A stretch of DNA of 64,000 nucleotides from Chitinophaga ginsengisoli (GCF_003014595.1 NZ_PYGK01000008.1:186001-250000), one strand, 5' to 3'. Positions 35,573 to 45,215 are shown, numbered from the stretch's first letter. Notes: generated by a model from the letters alone, not told the origin. A program made the numbers and translations.

Positions 35573-36352
35573 ATGGAACTTAAACTCATCAGGATCAACA
35601 GCCAGGGTCCTCTCGTAACAAGCTGGCAATTCTTTTTAATCGGTCAGCATTTGTACGCCGGCGTTGCTGATGGCATTTTCTCAAGAGATGTGCTGAATGC
35701 AACTATTGAATTCCAGCGCAGGAATAATCTCCAGCCCGATGGTATTGTAGGCAACAAAACATATGGTGTTGCCATGCAATTCGGATTTGATGGCACCATT
35801 GACGACCGGACCGATAAATCGGGCGCAGATTATCCCAAACCACCCTCCTTTCAGCCATTGGTTTCGAACGAAGAAAGGGCGAAAGTATTCGGCAAGTTCT
35901 CGTATGTATCCCAACCTGTTGCCGGCAACCCGGAAAATATCAGGGTGACTGATAACTGGGTAGGCGAAAATATTGTAACAGCTACTGTTCCACAGCTGGT
36001 CAACATCAAAGGATCTGACAGAGTACAGTTCCATAAAATAGCGGCCAGCCAGCTTGTTAAACTGTGGGCTGACTGGGAAAAAGCAGGCTTGTTACCATTG
36101 GTGCTGACCTGGGGCGGATCTTATGTACCGAGGTTTATCAGAGGTAGTCGCACTACCTTAAGTAATCATTCATTTGGTTCCGCATTCGACATCAATGTAG
36201 CATGGAATCCGCTTGGTGCAATACCTGCATTGGTAGGTCAGAAAGGATCGGTGAGAGAGCTTGTGCAGATCGCCAATCTGAATGGTTTTTACTGGGGAGG
36301 ACATTTCTCCCGTAAAGATGGAATGCACTTTGAAGTAGCACAGATAAAATAG
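35573..36352 (+). CDS. Peptidoglycan-binding M15-family peptidase
   Basis: A 259-residue protein from the start at 35573. The N-terminal part (about 20-65) resembles a peptidoglycan-binding repeat ('FSRDVLNATIEFQRRNNLQPDGIVGNKTY'). The C-terminal domain is an M15 D-Ala-D-Ala carboxypeptidase-like fold with the zinc motif SNHSFGSAFD (His199 and Asp206) and a final His252 in GMHFE. No signal peptide is seen, so export is unclear; some phage-derived endolysins look like this. A terminator follows at once. Confidence 0.8.
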   Translation: MELKLIRINSQGPLVTSWQFFLIGQHLYAGVADGIFSRDVLNATIEFQRRNNLQPDGIVGNKTYGVAMQFGFDGTIDDRTDKSGADYPKPPSFQPLVSNEERAKVFGKFSYVSQPVAGNPENIRVTDNWVGENIVTATVPQLVNIKGSDRVQFHKIAASQLVKLWADWEKAGLLPLVLTWGGSYVPRFIRGSRTTLSNHSFGSAFDINVAWNPLGAIPALVGQKGSVRELVQIANLNGFYWGGHFSRKDGMHFEVAQIK

Positions 36353-36359
36353 CGTAAAC

Positions 36360-36393
36360 ATGCCGGGCCGTTTCCTTGAATGGTCCGGCATTT
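36360..36393 (+). terminator. Terminator after the M15 peptidase gene
   Basis: ATGCCGGGCC pairs with GGTCCGGCAT (one mismatch) and is followed by TTTAT. Its presence argues against a start at 36376 for the next gene. Confidence 0.75.
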
Positions 36394-36504
36394 ATACCAT
36401 GCTATGGCAAATTTCAGTTATCCCCTATAGACAAATTCTATTATAGAGATTTTCGATTTATCCGGCCCGCAGATTGTAGTTACTTTTATACCAAAAGTAA
36501 ACAG

Positions 36505-37149
36505 ATGGCACCAGAGGTATATCAGTCAAAGTTCAACCGCAGACAGGAGATCGTAAATGGAATTATTCATGGTGCAGGCATATTGTTTGGCATCAGTGCA
36601 CTGCCGATGCTGACAGGTATCGCAGCAACACATAACAATACTGCGGGCATTGTAGGTGCCGCTATCTACAGCTTTTGTTTCCTGCTGTTATTTACCTGCT
36701 CGACAATATATCACATCTCTCTCGAACCAGCTATCAAGCGATTATTTCTGATACTCGATCACATCAGTATTTACTTCCTGATAGCAGGAACATATACCCC
36801 TTTCCTGTTGGTATATATGAACAATGCTTTTGGTATCACACTGCTGTCAGTATTGTGGGGACTGACAATAGTAGGCATCCTTTTCAAAACATGGTTCGCG
36901 GGAAGATATGATATCATATCCACTATCATTTATCTACTGATGGGCTGGATACTGGTGGTGGGCGGACGCAGGTTCTTTACTGAATTACCCTTATCTGTAC
37001 TGATACTGCTTTGTATTGGAGGCGTCCTGTATACCTTCGGCGTTTATTTTTATATCAGGGACAGGCGCACCTTTGCACATGCAGTATGGCACTCCTGTGT
37101 ACTTGCCGCAGCTATCTGTCACTTCGTAGCCATCCTGTTATCGATGTAG
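36505..37149 (+). CDS. Hemolysin III / PAQR-family membrane protein
   Basis: A 214-residue seven-helix membrane protein of the HlyIII/PAQR family. Family motifs are present: 'NGIIHGAGILFG' with the first metal-site histidine, 'DHISIYFLIAGTYTPF' with the second region, and the C-terminal 'HAVWHSCVLAAAICHF' with two more histidines. Length matches the ~210-residue bacterial members. The start at 36505 is preferred because the region before it holds a terminator and a promoter-like TACTTTTA (36481-36488). Bacterial members are linked to membrane homeostasis, not haemolysis. Confidence 0.88.
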   Translation: MAPEVYQSKFNRRQEIVNGIIHGAGILFGISALPMLTGIAATHNNTAGIVGAAIYSFCFLLLFTCSTIYHISLEPAIKRLFLILDHISIYFLIAGTYTPFLLVYMNNAFGITLLSVLWGLTIVGILFKTWFAGRYDIISTIIYLLMGWILVVGGRRFFTELPLSVLILLCIGGVLYTFGVYFYIRDRRTFAHAVWHSCVLAAAICHFVAILLSM

Positions 37150-37311
37150 CTCATCCGTATCCTGCTGCAAACTGATTTTGTCCGCAAATGAGGGTTAGTA
37201 TTTCCGTAAATGAGGTGGTAGTTTACTGTCCTCATACGAAATTAGATACTAATAAAATTTATGCCTCAAACTTTTGCTCCCCCCGATGCGAACACATAAT
37301 CATTAAGTACT

Positions 37312-38067
37312 ATGCAGATGGAATACAACAGGATCGCAGACATCAAGCGGTTACAATTTATCGTAGACAGTTTGACAAAACACCTCCCTACCGGCTCCGT
37401 TGTACTTGACGTGGGTTGTGGTAATGGTATTATTGCCCGTCATCTCGGTGGCGAAGGGTTCAATGTGTATGGCATTGACGTCAGCGCCAAAGCAATAGAA
37501 AAAGCAAGAGCACTTACAGATATGCCTAATGTCAATTTTGATGTGATCAGTGCGGAACAACTCGTAGCTGATGGCAGGAAGTATCATGCTATCATTTGCA
37601 GTGAGGTACTGGAACATCTTAATCAACCAGAAAAGCTGCTGAATGTATTGTATCAGTCGCTTGCTGATGATGGTGTACTGATCGTTACTGTACCTAATGG
37701 CATGGGGCCCAGGGAAGTACTGATCACAAAGCCTGTCATTGCCCTGCAAAAGAAAGATAACTGGGTATGGCGCACCGTACTGAAAATAAAATCCATGCTT
37801 GGTTATAAAGGCACTACTGTTCAATCAGATGCAGATGATCTGACACATGTACAGTTCTTCAGCAAGCATTCGCTTGAAAGATTAGCCAGCAAAACACGGT
37901 TTAAGATCATCCGTTTCGGAAAAACGAACTTTATTGACGATGTTTTTCCATTTTCTTTCTTCACTAAAAAGATCAAGATTCTGCAGAAGTGGGATGGCGC
38001 AATTGCAGAAGTCCTTCCTTATCAACTGACTGGAAGTTTTGTAACAGTATGGGAAAAGAACCCATAA
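37312..38067 (+). CDS. SAM-dependent class I methyltransferase
   Basis: A 251-residue methyltransferase. Motif I is VLDVGCGNGIIARHL (about 31-45), followed by 'YGIDVSAKAIEKAR' and 'YHAIICSEVLEHL', the pattern of Methyltransf_11 family enzymes such as UbiG-like proteins. The C-terminal 'HVQFFSKHSLERLASKTRFKI' is common in those that modify sugars or lipids. A second ATG two codons later is also possible. It stands alone, so the substrate cannot be deduced from context. Confidence 0.85.
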   Translation: MQMEYNRIADIKRLQFIVDSLTKHLPTGSVVLDVGCGNGIIARHLGGEGFNVYGIDVSAKAIEKARALTDMPNVNFDVISAEQLVADGRKYHAIICSEVLEHLNQPEKLLNVLYQSLADDGVLIVTVPNGMGPREVLITKPVIALQKKDNWVWRTVLKIKSMLGYKGTTVQSDADDLTHVQFFSKHSLERLASKTRFKIIRFGKTNFIDDVFPFSFFTKKIKILQKWDGAIAEVLPYQLTGSFVTVWEKNP

Positions 38068-38141
38068 AAAAAATAGGTTATTTTATTGCTGAAAAACCCC
38101 GATTTATGGCCTGATCAAGCTGTATTGTCATGGTATTTACG

Positions 38142-38149
38142 TAGCTTTG
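38142..38149 (+). promoter_or_regulatory. -7 element for the T9SS type B protein gene
   Basis: TAGCTTTG matches TAnnTTTG exactly, 27 bases before the ATG at 38176. A TTG lies 15 bases upstream. Confidence 0.55.
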
Positions 38150-38175
38150 TATTACCTATAGCCGTAATATAATCT

Positions 38176-39780
38176 ATGAAAACCTTCAGTGTACTATTCA
38201 ACATACTGAAAACCACGACCGTATCCTTATTGATCATGCTCCCAATCACAGCCAGGTCACAAACGATACCTATTTATCTCGAAAATCCATCCTTTGAAGG
38301 ACAGCCAACAATGAATGGAATTCCTGCCCCATGGTACCAGCGATCGGTCAATCTGATCGCATATACTTTACCACTTGGCAGCACGAACGAGATTCCTCCA
38401 TCAGATGGAAAAACATATGCAGCCTTACTCGCTGCATCTGAAAACAATACATCTGCAGGACATGCCGTGTGGACATCCATCGGACAAAAGTTATCAAACC
38501 AGATCGAAGCAGGAAAGGCATACCTGATCTCTTTTGATATGGCCTTGATGCCGGAAGAAGACCGCAGTGATAATACCGCTGCTACATCTACTGCATTAAC
38601 CATCCTGGGAAGCACTTCCGAAACAGATATAGGAGAAAGGATCTGGTACTCGGATATCTATTACGAAAGAAAATGGAACCGGTTCACAGCAGTGTTAAAA
38701 CCTAAGAAGAATTACACCCACCTTCGTTTTGAACCCTACGTTACAGACTACGATGATACTTGTTATGTAGTCACCTTTCTCGACAATATTTCGATGATCG
38801 AAGAAACGCTCAACTTTGATGTGAGTGCAGAAAATACATGCTATGGTGAAAATGATGGTAAGGTAACTGTTACCATGCATAGCCTGGATAAAGATACCTA
38901 CAGCTTCCGCTGGGAACCGGGTGGTTATACAACGCCTGAAGTAGCTCATCTTCCTGCAGGCAAATACACGGTTACCGTAACAAGCAACAATAAGGGTAAT
39001 TCACGATCGGAAAGCATCCAGGTAAAACAATGGGATATCAAGATCGATCCCACAGTAACAGGCATCAGTTGTTCTGGTGAATCAGATGCCAGCATCTATG
39101 TAAATGCGAGCGGAAGTTTAAGTCCCTATAAATATGCACTCGTAAACCAGTCGCCCGACCAGGATACACCCGGCTTCTATGAACTTGCAGCCAACTATTA
39201 TACGCTGAAGGTAACAGACAGCATGGGCTGTTACAAAATGCAGGGGATCAACATCGTCAATCCGGGTCTTCTACAGATGAAAGATGCGATAGCCAAACCA
39301 GTATCCTGCAGCAGTGTAAGAGACGGTCAGCTTGTCTTCACACCTGCCGGAGGCACACCGCCTTATCAGTACAGGCTTGCAGATACTTTCCAGCTGGAGA
39401 ACAGGTTCCGTCACCTGGATGCAGGCAACTATCACTACACTGTCGTAGATAGTCATAACTGCTCATTGGAAGGAAATGCAACGATAGAAAAAGAGTGGAG
39501 GGATTGTGCCGTATATATGCCTACTGCATTCAGTCCTAACGGAGACGGCAAAAACGACGTTTTTAAGGCGAAGCTGCAGGATGATATCACTGACTTCAGA
39601 TTGTCTGTTTACGGCCGCTGGGGACAGCTTATTTTTGAAACTACAGACCCTGAGACAGGATGGGATGGAAAGCAGAAAGGTCTGGATCTGCCACCAGGTA
39701 CCTATATATGGGTAGCCATCTATACCGACAGTAAAAAACAGGCGATGCGGCAGCAGGGTACCATTACCATGTTCAGATAA
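38176..39780 (+). CDS. T9SS type B sorting-domain protein with SprB-like repeats
   Basis: A 534-residue secreted protein. After the signal peptide (1-28, ending ARSQ) a jelly-roll-like domain (about 30-205) resembles carbohydrate-binding modules of T9SS proteins. Three SprB-type repeats follow ('FDVSAENTCYGENDGKVTVTM', 'TVTGISCSGESDASIYV', 'AKPVSCSSVRDGQLVFT'), each with the Cys/Gly pattern of that family. The C terminus (about 445-534) is the gliding-motility-type sorting domain with 'PTAFSPNGDGKNDVF' and 'GWDGKQKGLDLPPGTY'. It should be exported by T9SS and shown on the cell surface, perhaps as an adhesin. Confidence 0.88.
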   Translation: MKTFSVLFNILKTTTVSLLIMLPITARSQTIPIYLENPSFEGQPTMNGIPAPWYQRSVNLIAYTLPLGSTNEIPPSDGKTYAALLAASENNTSAGHAVWTSIGQKLSNQIEAGKAYLISFDMALMPEEDRSDNTAATSTALTILGSTSETDIGERIWYSDIYYERKWNRFTAVLKPKKNYTHLRFEPYVTDYDDTCYVVTFLDNISMIEETLNFDVSAENTCYGENDGKVTVTMHSLDKDTYSFRWEPGGYTTPEVAHLPAGKYTVTVTSNNKGNSRSESIQVKQWDIKIDPTVTGISCSGESDASIYVNASGSLSPYKYALVNQSPDQDTPGFYELAANYYTLKVTDSMGCYKMQGINIVNPGLLQMKDAIAKPVSCSSVRDGQLVFTPAGGTPPYQYRLADTFQLENRFRHLDAGNYHYTVVDSHNCSLEGNATIEKEWRDCAVYMPTAFSPNGDGKNDVFKAKLQDDITDFRLSVYGRWGQLIFETTDPETGWDGKQKGLDLPPGTYIWVAIYTDSKKQAMRQQGTITMFR

Positions 39781-39846
39781 AATAAACCGATAATGCTCCG
39801 GATTGCAGTGAAATAGCGTAACTTGATAAGAGTTAATCTCTTAGCA

Positions 39847-40527
39847 ATGGAACTGGTAGTATTCGCAGCACTTCATTTTGAGCTAAATGCCCCGTCTGCC
39901 GGAGAGTCGGCGGCGGGTAGCCCCCCTTTACAGATATTGCTTGACCTCATCAGATCCCAACAGGGTATAGGGCTGCAACCCTTACAGATCCACGCAGGTA
40001 GTTCTTCTCCCCCACAAATGCCAAAGATAGCCATCACCCCCAGTATGATGCGCTATCTCGATCACCTTTCAGGTACGATGCATGAAAACGGCACAAACGG
40101 CTATGAGCTGGGTAATATCAGGGTAGAACTGCTAACGGAATACCAGGAAAAGCAGACGCTCCAGGAACCTACAGACACCGCCCTGTCAACGACCATGATG
40201 CTCATCCGGAACGAAGTCATGCTCAACCCCAATATTCACGAACATAGCCTGCGGGTACTTGCTAAAAAACACTTCATTAACGAAAAAACGCTGAGCAGGG
40301 CATTTACAAAAGCATTCGGGGTAAAGATCAGTGATTTTATATTGGAACAGGTGATGCAGCGGGCCAGGTACCTGCTGGAAAATACACAAAAGACTGTAGC
40401 AGATATAGCAGAAGAATTAGGATATAGTAACGATTATAATTTCTCACGTACGTTCAAAAATATGTACGGTATTTACCCCACAGAACTCCGGAAAAAAGAT
40501 ACCACCCCGAAAAGGTCTACATACTAA
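39847..40527 (+). CDS. AraC-family transcriptional regulator
   Basis: A 226-residue regulator, started at the ATG at 39847 rather than the upstream TTG at 39823. The C-terminal ~100 residues are a complete AraC DNA-binding domain ('HSLRVLAKKHFINEKTLSRAFTKAFG' and 'VADIAEELGYSNDYNFSRTFKNMYG'). The N-terminal part is low in conserved features and proline-rich; I cannot place it in a sensor family. The gene overlaps the 3' end of the opposing gene by 11 bases. Confidence 0.85.
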   Translation: MELVVFAALHFELNAPSAGESAAGSPPLQILLDLIRSQQGIGLQPLQIHAGSSSPPQMPKIAITPSMMRYLDHLSGTMHENGTNGYELGNIRVELLTEYQEKQTLQEPTDTALSTTMMLIRNEVMLNPNIHEHSLRVLAKKHFINEKTLSRAFTKAFGVKISDFILEQVMQRARYLLENTQKTVADIAEELGYSNDYNFSRTFKNMYGIYPTELRKKDTTPKRSTY

Positions 40528-41041
40528 ACTCCTCGTAGAAAGCCTGTTTGGTAACAGGATCGTACCACAGGAACTGCCAGAATTCATCTTCCTCTCCCGC
40601 GCTGTAAGGGATGAGTCGATCTATGATGTCCTGTTTCCACCAGCCAAATTTTCCGGGGAAGGAAATAGCATGCATACTGTCTTCTGTTGACAATTGCAGC
40701 CCGTTCTTTTCAATGATTTTGTCGATCGTCGACTGATCACAACTAAAAGACATCAGTACCGAATAATCAATCGCCATGAAGTCTCCGTAGGTATAAAGAT
40801 CTTTCACATCACTTGTCAGTTCGATCTGCAGATGTTCCTTAAAACGGTTCTGATTATCCTTTGTATCAGCTATGTCAGCATTATACTTGGGGAACACTCT
40901 TTCTGTCGGATCTGTTACTACTTCCTTAGATTTGCCGAATACTCTATGTCCTTTACCTCTGATCTTTCCGCAGGAAAGAACGGTCATTGAGAATGACAAA
41001 AAGAATAACGTCAACAATAACCTTCCTGAATGCTGTTTCAT
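40517..41041 (-). CDS. Lipoprotein of unknown function
   Basis: A 174-residue protein with a lipoprotein signal (MKQHSGRLLLTLFFLSFSMTVLSC, lipobox LSC), which sets the start at 41041. The mature part is acidic with no domain I recognise; a conserved-looking segment 'AISFPGKFGWWKQDIIDRLIPYSAGEEDEFWQFLWYDP' ends it. Its gene converges on and slightly overlaps the AraC gene. Function unknown. Confidence 0.6.
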   Translation of the reverse strand: MKQHSGRLLLTLFFLSFSMTVLSCGKIRGKGHRVFGKSKEVVTDPTERVFPKYNADIADTKDNQNRFKEHLQIELTSDVKDLYTYGDFMAIDYSVLMSFSCDQSTIDKIIEKNGLQLSTEDSMHAISFPGKFGWWKQDIIDRLIPYSAGEEDEFWQFLWYDPVTKQAFYEEFSM

Positions 41042-41316
41042 ATGACAATTTGAAAGGGATATACAAATATCGTTGCAGCTGCTGCAACCCGCCTGCTTCA
41101 TTCGTTGGCACAAACACTATCATAGGCATCTCTCAAGAGATAAAATCCCCCGCTTTAACAGTACAAATATACATATGAAAATTTAGAATATCATCAATAT
41201 CCCTATAGTTTACAAGATTTTAACCTGGCGCTGATGGCTTCCGGGCTAAGATCTGGTACTCAGTTATTAAATTATGGTATCATATTTGTACTTTTACCAC
41301 CACAAAGCATTATTTC
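41042..41316. other. Intergenic region
   Basis: No gene is supported. AT-rich sequence before 41317 carries a TATCATATTTG stretch that is near, but not equal to, the -7 consensus. Confidence 0.4.
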
Positions 41317-41520
41317 ATGTTCGTAAGACCGATACTCATACTGTCGCTGCTATTTTCCTCTTTCATTTGCTGTACTATAAGTGGGTGTACTTATCGTGTT
41401 GCACCACCACCTCCTCACGGAAATCCTCATGGTTTACCACCAGGACAAGCGAAAAAGCTAACAGGATCCAAATCGGCCAGGCCTTATGCACCAGGTCAAC
41501 AAAAGAAACAAAACTGGTAA
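41317..41520 (+). CDS. Small lipoprotein with PYAPGQQKK tail
   Basis: A 67-residue exported protein with a signal sequence of about 23 residues and candidate lipobox cysteines (ISGC or FICC). The mature part is short and proline-rich ('VAPPPPHGNPHGLPPGQAKKLTGSKSARPYAPGQQKK'). Similar tiny lipoproteins ending in 'SAKPYAPGQQKK' occur in Chitinophagaceae. No function is known. Confidence 0.65.
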   Translation: MFVRPILILSLLFSSFICCTISGCTYRVAPPPPHGNPHGLPPGQAKKLTGSKSARPYAPGQQKKQNW

Positions 41521-41626
41521 GTTATTTTTTCCTGGTGATCATATCATAAACAAGTCCTGCAGCAACCGCATAAACTGCATGGTGTAGTATATCAATGCCA
41601 TCCGCCCACACATGCGTCTGCCTTAA

Positions 41627-41992
41627 TTACGAGTGCTGGTATAATCCGAACACATTACCCGCAGGGTCACTGAACTTTGCTGTTATCTCTCTGGCTTCAT
41701 CATTCATATTTTCTACGATCTTTCCCCCGTTTGCAGTGATCAGTTGCAGCGTAGCGCGCATATCAGATACCATCAGGTGAATGCTAAGACCTTTATCGCT
41801 ATGTGGTTCACGTCCGCTTACAAAAGTACCGCTCACTTCTTCCACCGCATCATCAAACGCATTTGAACCGTCTCCACGTGTCCTGATCTTCCAGCCAAAT
41901 ATTTTTTCGTAGAAAGCTGCTGATGCTTTCACATCTCTCGCAGGAATTTCGAGATAACATATCTTGCCGTTTCCGTAAGTAGGATGTTCCAT
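41627..41992 (-). CDS. VOC-family (glyoxalase-like) protein
   Basis: A 121-residue single-domain protein with the vicinal-oxygen-chelate fold pattern: 'ICYLEIPARDVKASAAFYEKIFGW' in the first half and 'KFSDPAGNVFGLYQ' at the end, the usual beta-alpha-beta-beta-beta pairs. This class includes glyoxalases, dioxygenases and resistance proteins. One metal-site Glu-like position and a His (GLSIHLMV) are present. Substrate unknown. Divergent from the metal pump. Confidence 0.85.
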   Translation of the reverse strand: MEHPTYGNGKICYLEIPARDVKASAAFYEKIFGWKIRTRGDGSNAFDDAVEEVSGTFVSGREPHSDKGLSIHLMVSDMRATLQLITANGGKIVENMNDEAREITAKFSDPAGNVFGLYQHS

Positions 41993-42078
41993 ATTTTTGT
42001 GGATTTATTAGTTGCAGATGGGGTATATCCTTTCACTAAAGTAGCATTGTTTCAAATCATTTTCTTAATTTATCGCCT

Positions 42079-44049
42079 ATGGAACAACATAAAGATCATG
42101 AGCATGCGCACGATCATGGAGGTATTTTCGGTCACAATACGGAGCTGATCTTTAGCATTATATGCGGTATTTGCCTGGGCATAGGCTTCGGGCTTCAGTT
42201 TATAAAGACGCTACCATCGGGTATACCCCTGGTGTTTTATATAGGGTCCTATTTCTTCGGAGGTTTTTTTACTGCTAAAGAAGCAGTTACAGCGATCAGT
42301 AAGGGTGAATTTGAAATTGACTTCCTGATGCTCGTAGCGGCTGCCGGAGCGGCCATACTCGGCGACTGGGCAGAGGGCGCCTTACTATTATCCTTGTTCA
42401 GTCTTGGGCATGCACTGGAACATTATGCCATGGGCAAGGCAAAAAAATCTATTGCCGCACTGGCGGAATTAACGCCTAAAACGGCGCTGTTAAAGTCGGG
42501 CGAAGAAGTGGATGTGGAAACCCTGAAAACAGGCGATATCATCGTTATAAAACCTGATACGAAGATTCCTGCGGATGGTATCATCGTAGCAGGTAGCAGC
42601 AGCGTCAATCAGGCGCCAATTACGGGAGAAAGTATACCTGCAGAGAAACAGGCGGTCGCCGATTCCGAGGTTAACATTGACAAGGCCGATCAACTGGAAG
42701 CGAAATACAGGGTCTTCGCGGGTACCATCAATGGTAATGGTTCGCTGGAAGTAAAGGTTTCCCGCTTATCTTCCGGTTCTACTATCGCCCGGCTGATAAA
42801 ACTGGTGAATGAAGCGCAGTCGGGAAAGTCTCCCTCCCAACGGTTTACAGACAAGGTACAACGATATTATGTACCAGCAGTATTGATCCTGGTGACTTCA
42901 TTATGCTTTGCCTTTCTCGTAATAGACGAGCCTTTCAGTAAGAGCTTTTACCGTGCAATGTCAGTACTGGTAGCAGCCAGCCCCTGTGCGTTGGCGATAG
43001 CAACTCCCAGCGCTGTATTAAGCGGTGTAGCCAGGGCAGCCAGATCTGGTGTGTTGATCAAAGGAGGAAGACCCTTGGAAGATCTGGGTACGCTGACGGC
43101 ATTAGCCTTCGATAAAACAGGCACACTCACAGAAGGCAAACCGAAACTCACCAATATCATTTCCCTGAACGGCACCAGTGAAGAAGAGCTGCTGCAACTA
43201 ACGGTGGCGGTAGAATCCCTGAGTGATCATCCCCTGGGTAAAGCGATCGTAAAAGACGGGAAAACAAAACTGGGAAATGCCTCACTTCCGCCTGTCAGCG
43301 ACCTCAAATCCGTGGCAGGAAAGGGTATCAGCGCCCGGACTGGCAATGACACCATCGTGATCGGCAATCCCGCCTTATTTGAAAAAGAGCAACTACCACA
43401 GGAGTTGTCAGAAAAAGTAGCTGCACAGCAAGAAAGCGGGAACACCACGATGATCGTCAAAAAGAACAATGACTACATCGGCCTTATCTCAGTGATGGAC
43501 CCCCCAAGGGAAGAAGCGAGACAGGTATTGCAGGAACTTCGTAGTGCGGGCATCCGGAGAATGATCATGCTGACCGGTGATAACCAGCGGGTGGCTGATG
43601 CGGTGGCGCGGCAGACGGGACTGACAGAAGCCTGGGGCGACCTGTTACCTGAAGAGAAAGTGGATGCCATCAAAAAGTTAAAACAGGACGAAAATAAGGT
43701 GGCCATGATAGGCGATGGGGTCAACGATGCCCCAGCCATGGCAAACAGCACCGTTGGCATTGCAATGGGCGCTGCGGGCAGTGATGTAGCCCTTGAAACA
43801 GCCGATATCGCATTGATGGGAGACAAGCTGTCCCTCCTGCCTTTTGCTATCCGCTTAAGCAGGCAGGCGAAAAACATCATCCGCCAGAACCTTGTATTCA
43901 GTATGGGGATGGTGGTGATACTGATCCCGCTTACCATATCGGGCATCGCTTCTATCGGTCCGGCAATTATTGCACATGAGGGATCTACACTATTGGTAGT
44001 ATTTAATGCATTGAGGTTGCTGGTATATAAGGATCACAACGGAAAATAA
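42079..44049 (+). CDS. P1B-4-type heavy-metal-translocating P-type ATPase
   Basis: A 656-residue metal pump. The N terminus is His-rich (MEQHKDHEHAHDHGG) with no CxxC metal-binding domain. The transmembrane metal motif is SPC (301-303), the phosphorylated Asp345 lies in DKTGTLTEG, the nucleotide-binding 'SDHPLGKAI' and hinge 'MIGDGVNDAPAMA' are intact, and the last transmembrane region has HEGST (His633). SPC together with HEG[GST]T defines the P1B-4 subgroup, known to export Co2+, Zn2+ or Fe2+. The protein is complete and should sit in the inner membrane. Confidence 0.92.
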   Translation: MEQHKDHEHAHDHGGIFGHNTELIFSIICGICLGIGFGLQFIKTLPSGIPLVFYIGSYFFGGFFTAKEAVTAISKGEFEIDFLMLVAAAGAAILGDWAEGALLLSLFSLGHALEHYAMGKAKKSIAALAELTPKTALLKSGEEVDVETLKTGDIIVIKPDTKIPADGIIVAGSSSVNQAPITGESIPAEKQAVADSEVNIDKADQLEAKYRVFAGTINGNGSLEVKVSRLSSGSTIARLIKLVNEAQSGKSPSQRFTDKVQRYYVPAVLILVTSLCFAFLVIDEPFSKSFYRAMSVLVAASPCALAIATPSAVLSGVARAARSGVLIKGGRPLEDLGTLTALAFDKTGTLTEGKPKLTNIISLNGTSEEELLQLTVAVESLSDHPLGKAIVKDGKTKLGNASLPPVSDLKSVAGKGISARTGNDTIVIGNPALFEKEQLPQELSEKVAAQQESGNTTMIVKKNNDYIGLISVMDPPREEARQVLQELRSAGIRRMIMLTGDNQRVADAVARQTGLTEAWGDLLPEEKVDAIKKLKQDENKVAMIGDGVNDAPAMANSTVGIAMGAAGSDVALETADIALMGDKLSLLPFAIRLSRQAKNIIRQNLVFSMGMVVILIPLTISGIASIGPAIIAHEGSTLLVVFNALRLLVYKDHNGK

Positions 44050-44051
44050 AA

Positions 44052-44082
44052 ATCCCAGGTATAACCAAGTTATACCCGGGAT
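44052..44082. terminator. Bidirectional terminator between metal pump and DUF1266 genes
   Basis: ATCCCAGGTATAA pairs with TTATACCCGGGAT (one mismatch) around a short loop. The minus strand is followed by TTTTTATTT. Confidence 0.8.
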
Positions 44083-44117
44083 CGTTTATAAGTATCGTAA
44101 AACGGTCACAAACTACA

Positions 44118-44957
44118 TTAGCGGCTTTCCAACAGTACCCAGGGACTGCTATCTTCGGAAAGCAGATCGCAATGAGCGCCGTACAGTTCATCCAGTTGTT
44201 CAAGATCACCGCTCCACATAGCGAATCCCATCAGGTAATTTTCGCCCAGGTTAGTCCAGGTGGTATAATTGTGTAGCAACTCCTTACCGTATTTCCGGAT
44301 ATGTCCGATGGCCTCGTCCCTTGACAGGAAGCCTGCATCATATCCCCAGCGACAAAGATTAATAGCACGGCCAAGGTCCCAGGTGAGGGCGTCCAGTTTA
44401 CACTTTTTACCTTCAAAACAGCCCGCTTCCTCACGTAGATGTTTGTAACCTTCGGAAATATTGGAAGCATACAGATCTACAGATATTTCGTCGCCTTTCG
44501 CGGTAAATTCCTGTTGCAGTTTTTCCAGTTCTGCAGCCCTTTCCCTTACAGGCAGGGTGGTCAGTATATTCCAGATGGGTTTGAAGTATACCCGATGGCC
44601 GTGGTTCACCAGCCAGTCGATGTTATTCAGTAGTTTGTCCCTGGTATTGATGTGCCATTCCCTTTTCAGTATGCCCCTGATCTCCTCCTGGTCGCTATCT
44701 GTTTCCAGGGTATCCATACGGTCGCCATGCAGATAGGCCAGGTTGGCGCCACAGGCAATATATTGTCTGTCATGCAGGGACAGCGTGCCATCTTCATGCA
44801 GGTCCGTCGTATCTTCTTCCTCTGCAGGTTGCATGGCGCGGTCCTGTGTTGCTCTGAGCGCAATCTCTTTCGCCCTGCGATTCAGTTTGATCAATTTGAC
44901 AATAACAAATAGAATGTAAAGGGCAGTTACGCCGACGATAATGATGATCGTTTTCAT
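44118..44957 (-). CDS. DUF1266 domain membrane-anchored protein
   Basis: A 279-residue protein with one N-terminal membrane helix (about 3-24) and a large soluble domain matching DUF1266 in the pattern 'LTWDLGRAINLCRWGYDAGFLSRDEA' and 'GENYLMGFAMWSG'. DUF1266 proteins occur in enterobacteria and Bacteroidota and have no known role. Orientation of the soluble part is not certain but the helix has positive residues on its C-terminal side. It converges with the metal pump. Confidence 0.8.
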   Translation of the reverse strand: MKTIIIIVGVTALYILFVIVKLIKLNRRAKEIALRATQDRAMQPAEEEDTTDLHEDGTLSLHDRQYIACGANLAYLHGDRMDTLETDSDQEEIRGILKREWHINTRDKLLNNIDWLVNHGHRVYFKPIWNILTTLPVRERAAELEKLQQEFTAKGDEISVDLYASNISEGYKHLREEAGCFEGKKCKLDALTWDLGRAINLCRWGYDAGFLSRDEAIGHIRKYGKELLHNYTTWTNLGENYLMGFAMWSGDLEQLDELYGAHCDLLSEDSSPWVLLESR

Positions 44958-45171
44958 GTGGAATCTTTAAATATCGCATACTGGAAGATGAAAATCCGGC
45001 ATGCGCGCTCGGTTACTGACTCAGTTTAAAAGCTGTTTTTCTTCTCTCTGGCTTTAGAATATTATGCTCCGTGTCTGTGTTTAATAGTGTTCCTGACCGT
45101 TAGGGATCATTGTTTTTCTCCTTATGCAATATCGCATTTTTAAAGGGAATATTCTATTAAAAAGAAAAATC

Positions 45172-45179
45172 TATCTTTG
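45172..45179 (+). promoter_or_regulatory. -7 element for the DUF4197 gene
   Basis: TATCTTTG matches TAnnTTTG exactly, 37 bases before the ATG at 45216. No TTTG is seen at -33. Confidence 0.55.
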
Positions 45180-45215
45180 TGATCTCTACCATTTATCAAT
45201 GTAATACAATCTATT

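Noticed and set aside
36376-36504. An N-terminal extension of the HlyIII protein
   Set aside because: The region overlaps a terminator hairpin and encodes a non-membrane peptide unlike family members.
43473-43946. A 157-residue minus-strand frame inside the metal pump gene
   Set aside because: It is antisense to the ATP-binding domain with the hinge motif.
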